64,000 bases of DNA from JBCCFC01 sp965213595 (GTDB lineage Bacteria > Chloroflexota > Anaerolineae > Caldilineales > Caldilineaceae). Below are positions 57,054 to 64,000 of this stretch, piece after piece. The notes under the pieces are model-generated. The model saw only the letters and a program-made list of their open reading frames with translations. It did not search any database and was not told the DNA's origin. The DNA lies in the NCBI GenBank assembly GCA_965213595.1, contig CBDBZO010000006.1, forward strand, positions 1,612,001 to 1,676,000, written 5' to 3'. The translations under genes and the position numbers were made by a program. The stretch's first letter is position 1. Every line of letters begins with the position of its first letter.

Positions 57054-58687
57054 ATGCAAAAAACCAACTGGTTCCCCACCAAACTGCTGACCGCAGCCGT
57101 GCTCCTGCTGTTGCTTATCGCCGCAGCCGCCTGCGCCGCCGCCCCCGTCGACTCCACATCGGATACCGAGCCATCCGCCGACGCCGCCAGCACCGTCGGC
57201 GAGGGCGAGACGCTCTACAAGGATCAGTACCACAAAATTAACGTCGACGGCGGTGGCGAGACCATCACCATCTTCCGCGGCGGCGTCACGCTCGATTGGG
57301 ACACGGACCCCGTGATCACAGAGATCGAGGCGCGCACCAACACGGACATCCAGTTCGCCACCGTGGATTGGGGCGACATCGATCAGTTCCGCAACCTCGC
57401 CATGAGCACGGACGAAGACATTGATATCTACCACCATATGGACACCAACGAGCAGTGGATCGACGACGAGTTTATCATCCCGCTCGACGACTACATCGAC
57501 CCGGAGCGCCACCCCTACCTCCACGCCCTGGTCAACTCCGACGCCTACGCCGACATGAAGCGCGACGGCCAGGTCTACTACGTCCCCATGCTCAGCGGCG
57601 GCTCCGATTGGGTGCTGATCGCGCGCCAGGACTGGATGGACGAGCTGGGCATCGAAGCGCCGACCAACACCGACGAGTTCCGCGCCATGCTGCAGGCCTT
57701 CAAGGATCGCGGGGCCGACGGCCGCGCCACGGGGATGCAGATCGAGGGCTCGCGCCAAATCCGCCGCTCGATGGCCCCCATCTTCTCCATGTTTGGCGCG
57801 CCCGTCAGCTTTTTTGACGGCGAGCGCAATTTCAGCGTCGACGACGAGGGCAACCTCGTGCCCGTAATCACCTCGGACAACGTCAAGGCCGCGCTCGAAT
57901 TTATGAACGGGCTCTACAATGACGGCCTGATCAACACCGACTTTGCCAGCCTGACCAGCTTCCCGCAGACCAGCGAGATTTACCTGCAGGGCGGCCAGGC
58001 GGGCGCGGGCTGGATTCCCGGCGGTGCCGGCTTTAACGTGCCCGACTCGGAGCTGGTAGCGCTGCCGCCCTTTGCGGCGGAGGGCTACGAATTTGCCCGC
58101 GCCGAGGGCATCGACAGCAACGGCTTCATCGCCGTCTCGTCGGTTTCGGACAACCCACAGCTGGCCGTCGACCTGATGGAATTCTTCAACTCCTACGAGG
58201 GCCGTGAGCTGCTGGTGATGGGGCTGGAGGGCACGCACTACGAAAACTTTGATGGCAGCACCTTCGACCGCATCGAGGAAAACTGGGCGTACGACAACCC
58301 TTACTATCCCCTCCACTTCTACCTGGGGCAGGCGTCACGCGCGGCTACGTGCCCCTGGGCGAAGCGCACGATGCGGTGGGCGATGCGCTGCTGGACGTCT
58401 CGATCTGGGAGCCAAACGATGCGGAAACCAGCCTGGCCGACACCATGGCCGCCAGTTCGGGTTGGGTCGGCGCACCCTTCCTCTTCCAATTCACCGAATT
58501 CGGTGACCTGAGCGATATGGACACCGCCATCACCGATGCCTACATCACCGGTTATACCGAAATCATCACCGCCGCGCCGGAGGATTTCGAGAGCGAGTGG
58601 GAGGAGTACCTGGCCGAACTGGAAGACGCTGGCTTCAGCGAGTGGACAGCCCGCTACCAGGAGTATTACGACGAGAATTTCCAGTAA
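57054..58687 (+). CDS. Extracellular solute-binding lipoprotein, apparent frameshift
   Basis: Family 1-type binding protein for an oligosaccharide. Lipoprotein signal LLTAAVLLLLLIAAAAC. Domain text is normal up to NPYYPLHFYLGQ (about residue 426). There the frame breaks; the natural continuation (GVTRGYVPLGEAHDAVGDAL ... SEWTARYQEYYDENFQ) lies in the next frame, ending at 58687. One G is missing in the run CAGGCG near 58331. Full length would be about 544 aa. Because the rest of the operon is intact, a sequencing error in a G-run or a recent mutation are both possible. Confidence 0.8.
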
Positions 58688-58720
58688 CCAGATAAACTCG
58701 AGATAAGGTAGCCAGGATCA

Positions 58721-58903
58721 TGTCATGCCCGCTTAGGCGCAATAGCATTAAGTTAAGGGTTACTCGTTCCACGCTCTGCGTGGAATGCGCTGCGGGAGGC
58801 TCCGCCTCCCCTTCGGAGGCAGAGCCTCCGGATTGAGTTCCCAGACAGAGTCTGGGAACCAGATTACTTAACTTAACACCATTGCGCTTAGGCGGGCATG
58901 ACA
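58721..58903. mobile_element. 183-bp MITE-like element with 36-bp terminal inverted repeats
   Basis: The left end TGTCATGCCCGCTTAGGCGC (58721-58756 in full) and right end (58868-58903, reverse complement begins TGTCATGCCCGCCTAAGCGC) match at about 31 of 36 positions. Inside are two hairpins (TTCCACGCTCTGCGTGGAA and GAGGCTCCGCCTCC/GGAGGCAGAGCCTCC) and TTCCCAGACAGAGTCTGGGAA. No ORF. The element sits between the binding-protein gene and the sulfatase gene. Likely a non-autonomous element mobilised in trans. Confidence 0.7.
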
Positions 58904-58981
58904 AACGGCGTTGACCCCGCCAATCCAGCCTTTCTCGTGAGGCTGGCTGCCGCACACCGCAAGTAAAAAAGGAGCAAAACC

Positions 58982-60463
58982 ATGATCAATCGTCCCAACC
59001 TGCTCTTTATCATGCCGGATCAGCTGCGGCACGACTTTCTCTCCTGCTACGGCGCGCCGCATATCAACACGCCCAACATCGACCGCATCGGCAACGAGGG
59101 TATCCGCTACGAGCGCGCCTACAGCCTGCACCCGGTCTGCGTGCCCGCCCGCTGTGCCCTGCTGACCGGCCTCAACGCCTGGCGCACCCACGTGCTGACC
59201 AACGGCAACTACCTGCGCCCCGATCACCGCGCCTGCGGCATGCCCACCTGGCCCCAGCTCCTGGCCGACCACGGCTACCTGACTTCGGCCATTGGCAAGA
59301 TGCACTTCTACCCGTGGGATGCCTCCTTTGGCTTCGAGCACCGCATCGCCTGTGAAGATAAGGTCTGGGTCAACATTCGGGACGATTACTGGCACTACCT
59401 GCAGGCGCGCGGCCACCGCAAGTACATGGGCAAGGAGCACGAGGGGTACGATGAACAGCGCGGTGCGTGCATCTCGCGCCTGCCCTGGGACTGCTACTGG
59501 GATTACTTCGTCGGCGAGGAGGCGGCCCGCTTCATCCGCGACTACGACGACGAGCGCCCCTTCGCCTGCATGGTCGGCTTCCCCGGCCCCCATGATCCCT
59601 ACGACCCGACTGCCGAGTTCCTGGAGCAGGTCGATGTCGACAAAATCCCCGATCCGATTCCGGGCGATCCCATCCACCGCGACGTCAGCGACGGCGTGCA
59701 TCCCAAGCGCCAGGCAAACGTGCCGCGCTGGCAGCCAGAGACGCCCGGCCCCTACACCGACGAGCAGAAGCGCAGGGTGCGCGCCCACTACTCGGCCCTG
59801 ATCCTGCAGATCGACCACGAGGTTGGCCGCATTCTCGACGCGCTGGAGGAGCGCGGCCAGCTCGACAACACCCTCATCATTTTCGCCTCGGACCACGGCG
59901 ACATGGTGGGCGATCACGGCATCAACGCCAAGGGCAACTTCTACGAGGGCAGCGCCCACGTGCCCATGCTGGTGCGCCCGCCAGTTGGCATGTCAGATGG
60001 CTCCCCGGGCGAGGTGCGCGACGACCTGGTCTGCCTCACCGATGTGACCGCCACGCTGCTGGCGGCTTCCGGCCACGGCGTGCCGGCGTACATGGACAGC
60101 CGCCCGCTGCCCGGCCTCGGCCTGGACGGCGAATCACAGCACGAAGTTCTAGTGGGTGGCCTGCAGTCGGGCTGGATGGCCTACGACGGGCGCTACAAGC
60201 TGGTCAAGTACGGCAACGGCAGCGTCGGCCTCTTTGATTTGGTCGAGGATCCGACCGAGCAGCGGAACCTGATCGATTCTGCCGAACACACCGCCGAATA
60301 CCGGCGGCTCGATACCGTGCTCTATCAGGAAATTATGCGCTCGGTGCAGCAGTCGCACGACTACAACCTGGTCTACTCCCCCCGCGACGACGCACTGTGG
60401 GCGAGCGAAGAGTTTGGCCAGCCGGGCTGGCAGCGGACGTATCCACACGTGTTGGAGAGCTGA
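58982..60463 (+). CDS. Sulfatase (Cys-type, alkaline phosphatase superfamily)
   Basis: 493 aa. Sulfatase signature CVPARCALLTG with C53 as the residue to be converted to formylglycine. Metal ligands D in LLFIMPDQLRHD and ASDHGDMVGDHG in the later half, with GHPYDP-like FPGPHDPYDP. No signal peptide, so probably cytoplasmic, acting on imported sulfated sugars or choline-type esters. AAGGAG lies before the ATG. An anaerobic or aerobic formylglycine-generating enzyme must act on it but is not in the window. Confidence 0.9.
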   Translation: MINRPNLLFIMPDQLRHDFLSCYGAPHINTPNIDRIGNEGIRYERAYSLHPVCVPARCALLTGLNAWRTHVLTNGNYLRPDHRACGMPTWPQLLADHGYLTSAIGKMHFYPWDASFGFEHRIACEDKVWVNIRDDYWHYLQARGHRKYMGKEHEGYDEQRGACISRLPWDCYWDYFVGEEAARFIRDYDDERPFACMVGFPGPHDPYDPTAEFLEQVDVDKIPDPIPGDPIHRDVSDGVHPKRQANVPRWQPETPGPYTDEQKRRVRAHYSALILQIDHEVGRILDALEERGQLDNTLIIFASDHGDMVGDHGINAKGNFYEGSAHVPMLVRPPVGMSDGSPGEVRDDLVCLTDVTATLLAASGHGVPAYMDSRPLPGLGLDGESQHEVLVGGLQSGWMAYDGRYKLVKYGNGSVGLFDLVEDPTEQRNLIDSAEHTAEYRRLDTVLYQEIMRSVQQSHDYNLVYSPRDDALWASEEFGQPGWQRTYPHVLES

Positions 60464-60563
60464 TCTGGTTTGATCGCCTCCTGCAGCAGAGTTGACCCCA
60501 CTGCCCTTGTTGAGTGAACGAAACCAAGCGTTACGAGTCACGCATCACGAGTCACGCATCACC

Positions 60564-61403
60564 ATGATCACCGAAATCCTCTCCGGCGTCTACAGCGTCG
60601 ATCAGGCCGTGGCCGACGGCAAGAACGCCATCGTCGTTGGCCAGCGCGCCGTCTGGGCCATCGACACCGGCACCCACGCCCACGAGGGCCAGGAGATGGC
60701 GGACTTTATCCGCGGCCTCGGTCGAGAGCCAAATCGGCTGATCTACACCCACGGCCACGGCGACCACGCCCTCGGCAGCGCCGCCTTCCGGGGCGCGGAA
60801 ATCGTCGCCCACGAGCTGATGCCTGTGGAGATGCGCCGCCTGCTGCCGGGATTGGCCCAGCGCGCGGGCAAGTCCGTCGAGGAGATGAGCGCAGAAATTG
60901 CGTGGCCCACTATCACTTTCAGCCACGAGCTGACCCTCGACCTGGGCGACCGCCGCTTGGCGCTTTTCCCCACCCCCGGCCACAGCCAGGACGGCGTCTC
61001 CGTCTACCTGCCGGACGAGCGGCTGCTGATCGTGGGCGATGCGGTGGTGACGAGCATCGTGCCCGCCATTGGCAACGGCGATAGCCGCGTTTTGGAGACG
61101 AGCCTGAACAAGCTGGCGGGGATGGACATCGACATCCTCATGCCGGGCCACGGCGAAGTGATCTACGGGCGCGAGGCAATCCAGGATTGGCTGCGCTGGC
61201 TGCCGAGCTACCTGCGCAACGTGCGCGCCGCCGTGCGCCAGCGGCTCGGCGCGGGCCAGCCCCCCGACACCATTGCCGACAGCATCGACTACGACGAATT
61301 CATCGGCGACCGGCTGCCCAGGGCGCGCCACAACATGCCCAAGCGCCACTGCGACACCGTGCAAAAAATTATGCAAGAAGAAACCGAGGAGGAAACCCCG
61401 TGA
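60564..61403 (+). CDS. MBL-fold metallohydrolase
   Basis: 279 aa from the ATG at 60564. Metallo-beta-lactamase motif YTHGHGDHALGSAAF (HxHxDH), later His in PTPGHSQDG, bridging D in LLIVGDAVVTS and His in MPGHGEVIYG. A hydrolase of unknown substrate, lactone or thioester, within the sugar operon. The stop overlaps the next start at gTGA (61400-61403), implying translational coupling. Confidence 0.88.
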   Translation: MITEILSGVYSVDQAVADGKNAIVVGQRAVWAIDTGTHAHEGQEMADFIRGLGREPNRLIYTHGHGDHALGSAAFRGAEIVAHELMPVEMRRLLPGLAQRAGKSVEEMSAEIAWPTITFSHELTLDLGDRRLALFPTPGHSQDGVSVYLPDERLLIVGDAVVTSIVPAIGNGDSRVLETSLNKLAGMDIDILMPGHGEVIYGREAIQDWLRWLPSYLRNVRAAVRQRLGAGQPPDTIADSIDYDEFIGDRLPRARHNMPKRHCDTVQKIMQEETEEETP

Positions 61404-62458
61404 CTTTGCGACTTGCCGTGGTCGGCGTGGGCTGGGCGGGCACGCGCCAGAGCGAGGCCGTGCGCGAGCTGGTGCATGAGACCGGCGTCGAGATCGAGGT
61501 CGCCGCGCTGGTCGACAACGACGCTGACTTCCTCGCCGCCAAAGCGAACGAGCTGGGTGTTGACCAAACGTTCACAGACTTTGACGCTGCCCTGGCCGAT
61601 CCACAGCTCGACGCCGTCTCCCTCTGCACGCCGCATCCGCTGCACGCGCCCATGGCCATCGCCGCGGCGCGGGCGGGCAAGCACGTGCTCGTCGAAAAGC
61701 CGATTGCGCTGACGGTGGACGAGGCCACGCAGATGATCGAGGCCGCCGAGGCCAGCGGCGTCACCCTCTTCGTGGCCGAAAATCAAGCCTACAGCGACCG
61801 CGCCCGCTACCTGCGTGACGTTGTCCAGAGCGGTGAGCCCATCGGCGCGCTGACGGCGGCCTCGCTGACGGCGGGCTTTCGCGCGGAGAACTTTGGCTAC
61901 GCCGGTCGCCGCGACTGGCTCACCCGGCCCGAAGCGGGCGGCACGGGCACGTGGATGCTGCACGGCATCCACTCGATGGCCGAGCTGCGGGTAATCTTTG
62001 GCGCAGGCGAGGGAGAGGTCGAGACGATCTACCTGCGCGAGCACAAAGCGCCCTCCTTCCAGCGCCGTGAGTTGGAGGGCACGGTCAGCGGCCTGCTGAC
62101 GCTGGCGAGCGGGCTGCCGATTAGCATTGTGCAGAGCAGCGAAACGCGCCTGCCCGCCGCGCTGGCGGGCTACGTGCTCCACGGCGAGCGCGGCAGCCTG
62201 CATGCCGGGGCGGAGCGCGCCGAGCTGTTTCTGGCCGACGCCGATGGATCATCGCCCAAAGTGATCGAGTATCCCGAATCGTCGCTTTCGACCTACGCGC
62301 AGGAGATCGAAGCGTTTGTCAACGCCGTGCAGAGCGGCCAGGATGGGCTGACGGACGGGCGCAGCGAGCGGCGCACGCTCGCCGTGGTGCAGGCGGGCTA
62401 CGAATCCATCGAGAGCGGCCAGCCCGTGCATCTGCCCACGCGCTTTGGTGACCTGTGA
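61400..62458 (+). CDS. Gfo/Idh/MocA family oxidoreductase
   Basis: 352 aa, GTG start at 61400 overlapping the previous stop by 4 bases. N-terminal NAD(P)-binding Rossmann (RLAVVGVGWAGTRQSEAV), the family motif GKHVLVEKPIALTVDEA with the catalytic Lys, and the C-terminal domain (GTGTWMLHGIHSMAELRVIF). Oxidises a sugar or inositol-like compound. Coupled to the downstream kinase by a gTGA overlap. Confidence 0.9.
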   Translation: MTLRLAVVGVGWAGTRQSEAVRELVHETGVEIEVAALVDNDADFLAAKANELGVDQTFTDFDAALADPQLDAVSLCTPHPLHAPMAIAAARAGKHVLVEKPIALTVDEATQMIEAAEASGVTLFVAENQAYSDRARYLRDVVQSGEPIGALTAASLTAGFRAENFGYAGRRDWLTRPEAGGTGTWMLHGIHSMAELRVIFGAGEGEVETIYLREHKAPSFQRRELEGTVSGLLTLASGLPISIVQSSETRLPAALAGYVLHGERGSLHAGAERAELFLADADGSSPKVIEYPESSLSTYAQEIEAFVNAVQSGQDGLTDGRSERRTLAVVQAGYESIESGQPVHLPTRFGDL

Positions 62459-63990
62459 GTGAGCACGCAACGCTGCCGGTGCTGATCGGCGTGGACGTGG
62501 GCAGCAGCGGGGCCAAGGCCACGGCGGTCGACGCTCACGGCGCGGTCATCGCGGGGAGCGATACGCACGCCTACGCCACCCGCTACCCGCGCCCCGGCTG
62601 GGCCGAGCAGAATCCGGAGGACTGGTACGCCACCGCCTGCGCCGCCATTCGCCAGTGCGTGCAGCGGGGCAATTTTGCGGCGGAAGCCGTGGCCGGGCTG
62701 GCGATCGTCGGCCCGGCGCACAACGTGGCGCTGCTCGACGAAGCGGGCGCGCTGCTGGGGCCGACGCTGCACTGGTCGGATTTGCGCAGCACGCCCCAGG
62801 CCGAGCGGCTCGAAGCGGCGCACGGCGAGCAGATTTTTCGGGTCACCGGCCAGCGGGTCAACCCGTCGTGGACGCTTTCGCAGCTGCTTTGGCTCAAGGA
62901 AAACGAGCCGGCGCGCTGGTCGCGCCTGCGCCGCGTGCTGGTGACCAAGGATTACGTGCGCTATCGGCTCACCGGCGACTACGCCACCGACGCCTTCGAC
63001 GCCATCGGCCTCCAGCTCTACGATCTGCACGGAGACGCATGGTCGGCGGAAATGTGTGCGCTGCTAGACTTTCCGCTAGACTGGCTGCCGCCCGTGCGGC
63101 CTGCTTTTGCACAGGGCGGCACGCTGCTGCCCGAAGCCGCCGCCGCGACGGGGCTGTGCGCGGGCACGCCGGTCGCCGTGGGCAGCGCCGACGTAACGGT
63201 TGAGGCCTTTGGCATCGGCGCCGTCGAGCCGGGCAGTGCGATTGTGAAGCTGGGCACGGCGGGCAATATCAATCTGGTCACGAGCGCGCCGCGCCCGTCG
63301 CCGCAGACCTTGACCTATCGCCACGTGACGGGCGAGCACGGCTTTACCATCGCCGCCACCAACAGCGGCACGGGCGCAATGAGCTGGTTCCGCGACACGT
63401 TTTTTGACGCCGACACCTCATTTGCCGAGATTAGCGAGCTGGCTGGGCAAGCGCCAGCGGGGGCGGCGGGGCTGCTCTTTCACCCCTATCTGCGCGGCGA
63501 GCGTTCACCCCACTGGAACCCGCACCTGCGCGGCAACTTCGTCGGCATCGGTGCGCACCACGGCTTGGCCCACTTTGCCCGTGCCGTGATGGAAGGCGTC
63601 GCCTTTTCGCTGCGCGACTGCCGCGACGCGGTGCAGGCGCTGGGCGAGCCACTGACGAGCTACCACATCGTGGGTGGCGGTTCGCGCAGTCCGCTCTGGC
63701 GGCAAATCCTGTGCGACGTGCTGGGCGCGCCGCTCGTCGTGCCCGCTGCCGAGGATGCGACCTACGGCGCGGCGCTGCTGGCGGGCGTCGCCGCAGGCAT
63801 CTTTGCGGATTGGCGAGCGGCGCTGGCGACCTGCATCCGGCACGAAACCGTGCTCCAGCCGGATGCGGACGCGCACGAGTTGTACAGCCGCTACTTTAAA
63901 ATTTTCCGAGAGGTCACGCGCGATTTGGCTGCGCATGACCGGAGGCTGGCGGCGTTGTCCACCCGGTCGAGTTTGTTGGCTGGATCGTGA
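62455..63990 (+). CDS. FGGY family carbohydrate kinase (xylulokinase-like)
   Basis: 511 aa with GTG start at 62455. Phosphate motif GVDVGSSGAKATAVDAHG, substrate region VGPAHNVALLDEAGALLGPT, TLHWSDLRST, and the C-terminal FHPYLRGERSPHWNPHLRG, HIVGGGSRSPLWRQILCDVL. Closest in style to xylulokinases. As last visible enzyme of the operon it would phosphorylate the sugar produced by the upstream sulfatase, hydrolase and oxidoreductase. The stop is at 63988-63990. Confidence 0.88.
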   Translation: MSEHATLPVLIGVDVGSSGAKATAVDAHGAVIAGSDTHAYATRYPRPGWAEQNPEDWYATACAAIRQCVQRGNFAAEAVAGLAIVGPAHNVALLDEAGALLGPTLHWSDLRSTPQAERLEAAHGEQIFRVTGQRVNPSWTLSQLLWLKENEPARWSRLRRVLVTKDYVRYRLTGDYATDAFDAIGLQLYDLHGDAWSAEMCALLDFPLDWLPPVRPAFAQGGTLLPEAAAATGLCAGTPVAVGSADVTVEAFGIGAVEPGSAIVKLGTAGNINLVTSAPRPSPQTLTYRHVTGEHGFTIAATNSGTGAMSWFRDTFFDADTSFAEISELAGQAPAGAAGLLFHPYLRGERSPHWNPHLRGNFVGIGAHHGLAHFARAVMEGVAFSLRDCRDAVQALGEPLTSYHIVGGGSRSPLWRQILCDVLGAPLVVPAAEDATYGAALLAGVAAGIFADWRAALATCIRHETVLQPDADAHELYSRYFKIFREVTRDLAAHDRRLAALSTRSSLLAGS

Positions 63991-64000
63991 GTGCAGCGCA
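63987..64000 (+). CDS. Possible start of next operon gene, cut by window end
   Basis: GTG AGT GCA GCG CA follows the same gTGA overlap used by the two preceding genes (61400 and 62455), so another coupled gene probably begins here. Only four codons are visible. Confidence 0.35.

Overview
The window is one GC-rich (about 60-65 percent) bacterial chromosome segment. Its gene content points to the Chloroflexota, most plausibly a Caldilinea-like filamentous lineage: LuxR-HTH/kelch and TIR/AAA-like/WD40 signalling proteins, M24 and M28 peptidases, an oligosaccharide ABC importer with a sulfatase, a xanthine-dehydrogenase-type molybdoenzyme, and many dispersed palindromic repeats. The taxonomic call is inference; there is no rRNA, and the only RNA gene seen is one tRNA-Gly(CCC). 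No phage genes and no transposase gene were seen.

Layout. 1-12.6 kb: housekeeping and catabolic genes (M28 peptidase, membrane-tethered LuxR-kelch protein, YitT-type membrane protein, DUF1499 protein, an unrecognised protein next to an MscS channel, FGGY kinase, M24 peptidase, alpha/beta hydrolase). 12.6-23.5 kb: secreted TPR and beta-barrel-repeat proteins, then two large STAND-like NTPases (HTH-TIR-AAA and AAA-TM-WD40). 23.7-30.7 kb: minus-strand genes (enolase-superfamily dehydratase, orphan PstI-like nuclease, APH-like kinase, beta-lactamase-like hydrolase, two paralogous GNAT acetyltransferases). The upstream GNAT gene has a 20-codon leader ORF and two tandem terminators in front of it. 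31.4-35.6 kb: a three-subunit molybdenum hydroxylase. 35.8-44 kb: PepT, tRNA-Gly, GreA-like factor, esterase, 5'-3' exonuclease, a second APH-like kinase and a membrane MutS homologue. 44-50 kb: a patchwork of toxin-antitoxin-like cassettes and decayed genes. 50-54 kb: smc. 54-64 kb: a GntR-controlled sugar operon (two permeases, a binding protein with an apparent frameshift, sulfatase, MBL hydrolase, Gfo/Idh oxidoreductase, FGGY kinase), with the last three CDS overlapping at gTGA junctions.

The most unusual pattern is in 40.6-50.3 kb. Three unrelated genes (the exonuclease, a methyltransferase and smc) are each followed by a small accessory cassette and then by one or two decayed copies of the gene's own 3' end. 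The cassettes are an APH-like kinase, HicBA, UPF0175/PIN, a 132-aa protein with HNH, and RelBE. This looks like repeated cassette capture at gene 3' ends. Several of the toxins carry disabling lesions: the hicA start codon is ACG, the PIN gene has a 1-nt frameshift, and a second hicBA locus has an internal deletion.

The second candidate system is the leader ORF plus tandem terminators upstream of the GNAT acetyltransferases. It has a good promoter (TTGACG-17-TACCTT) and a strong Shine-Dalgarno, which together suggest ribosome-mediated attenuation. The intergenic regions carry at least five dispersed palindromic repeat families and one 183-bp MITE-like element.
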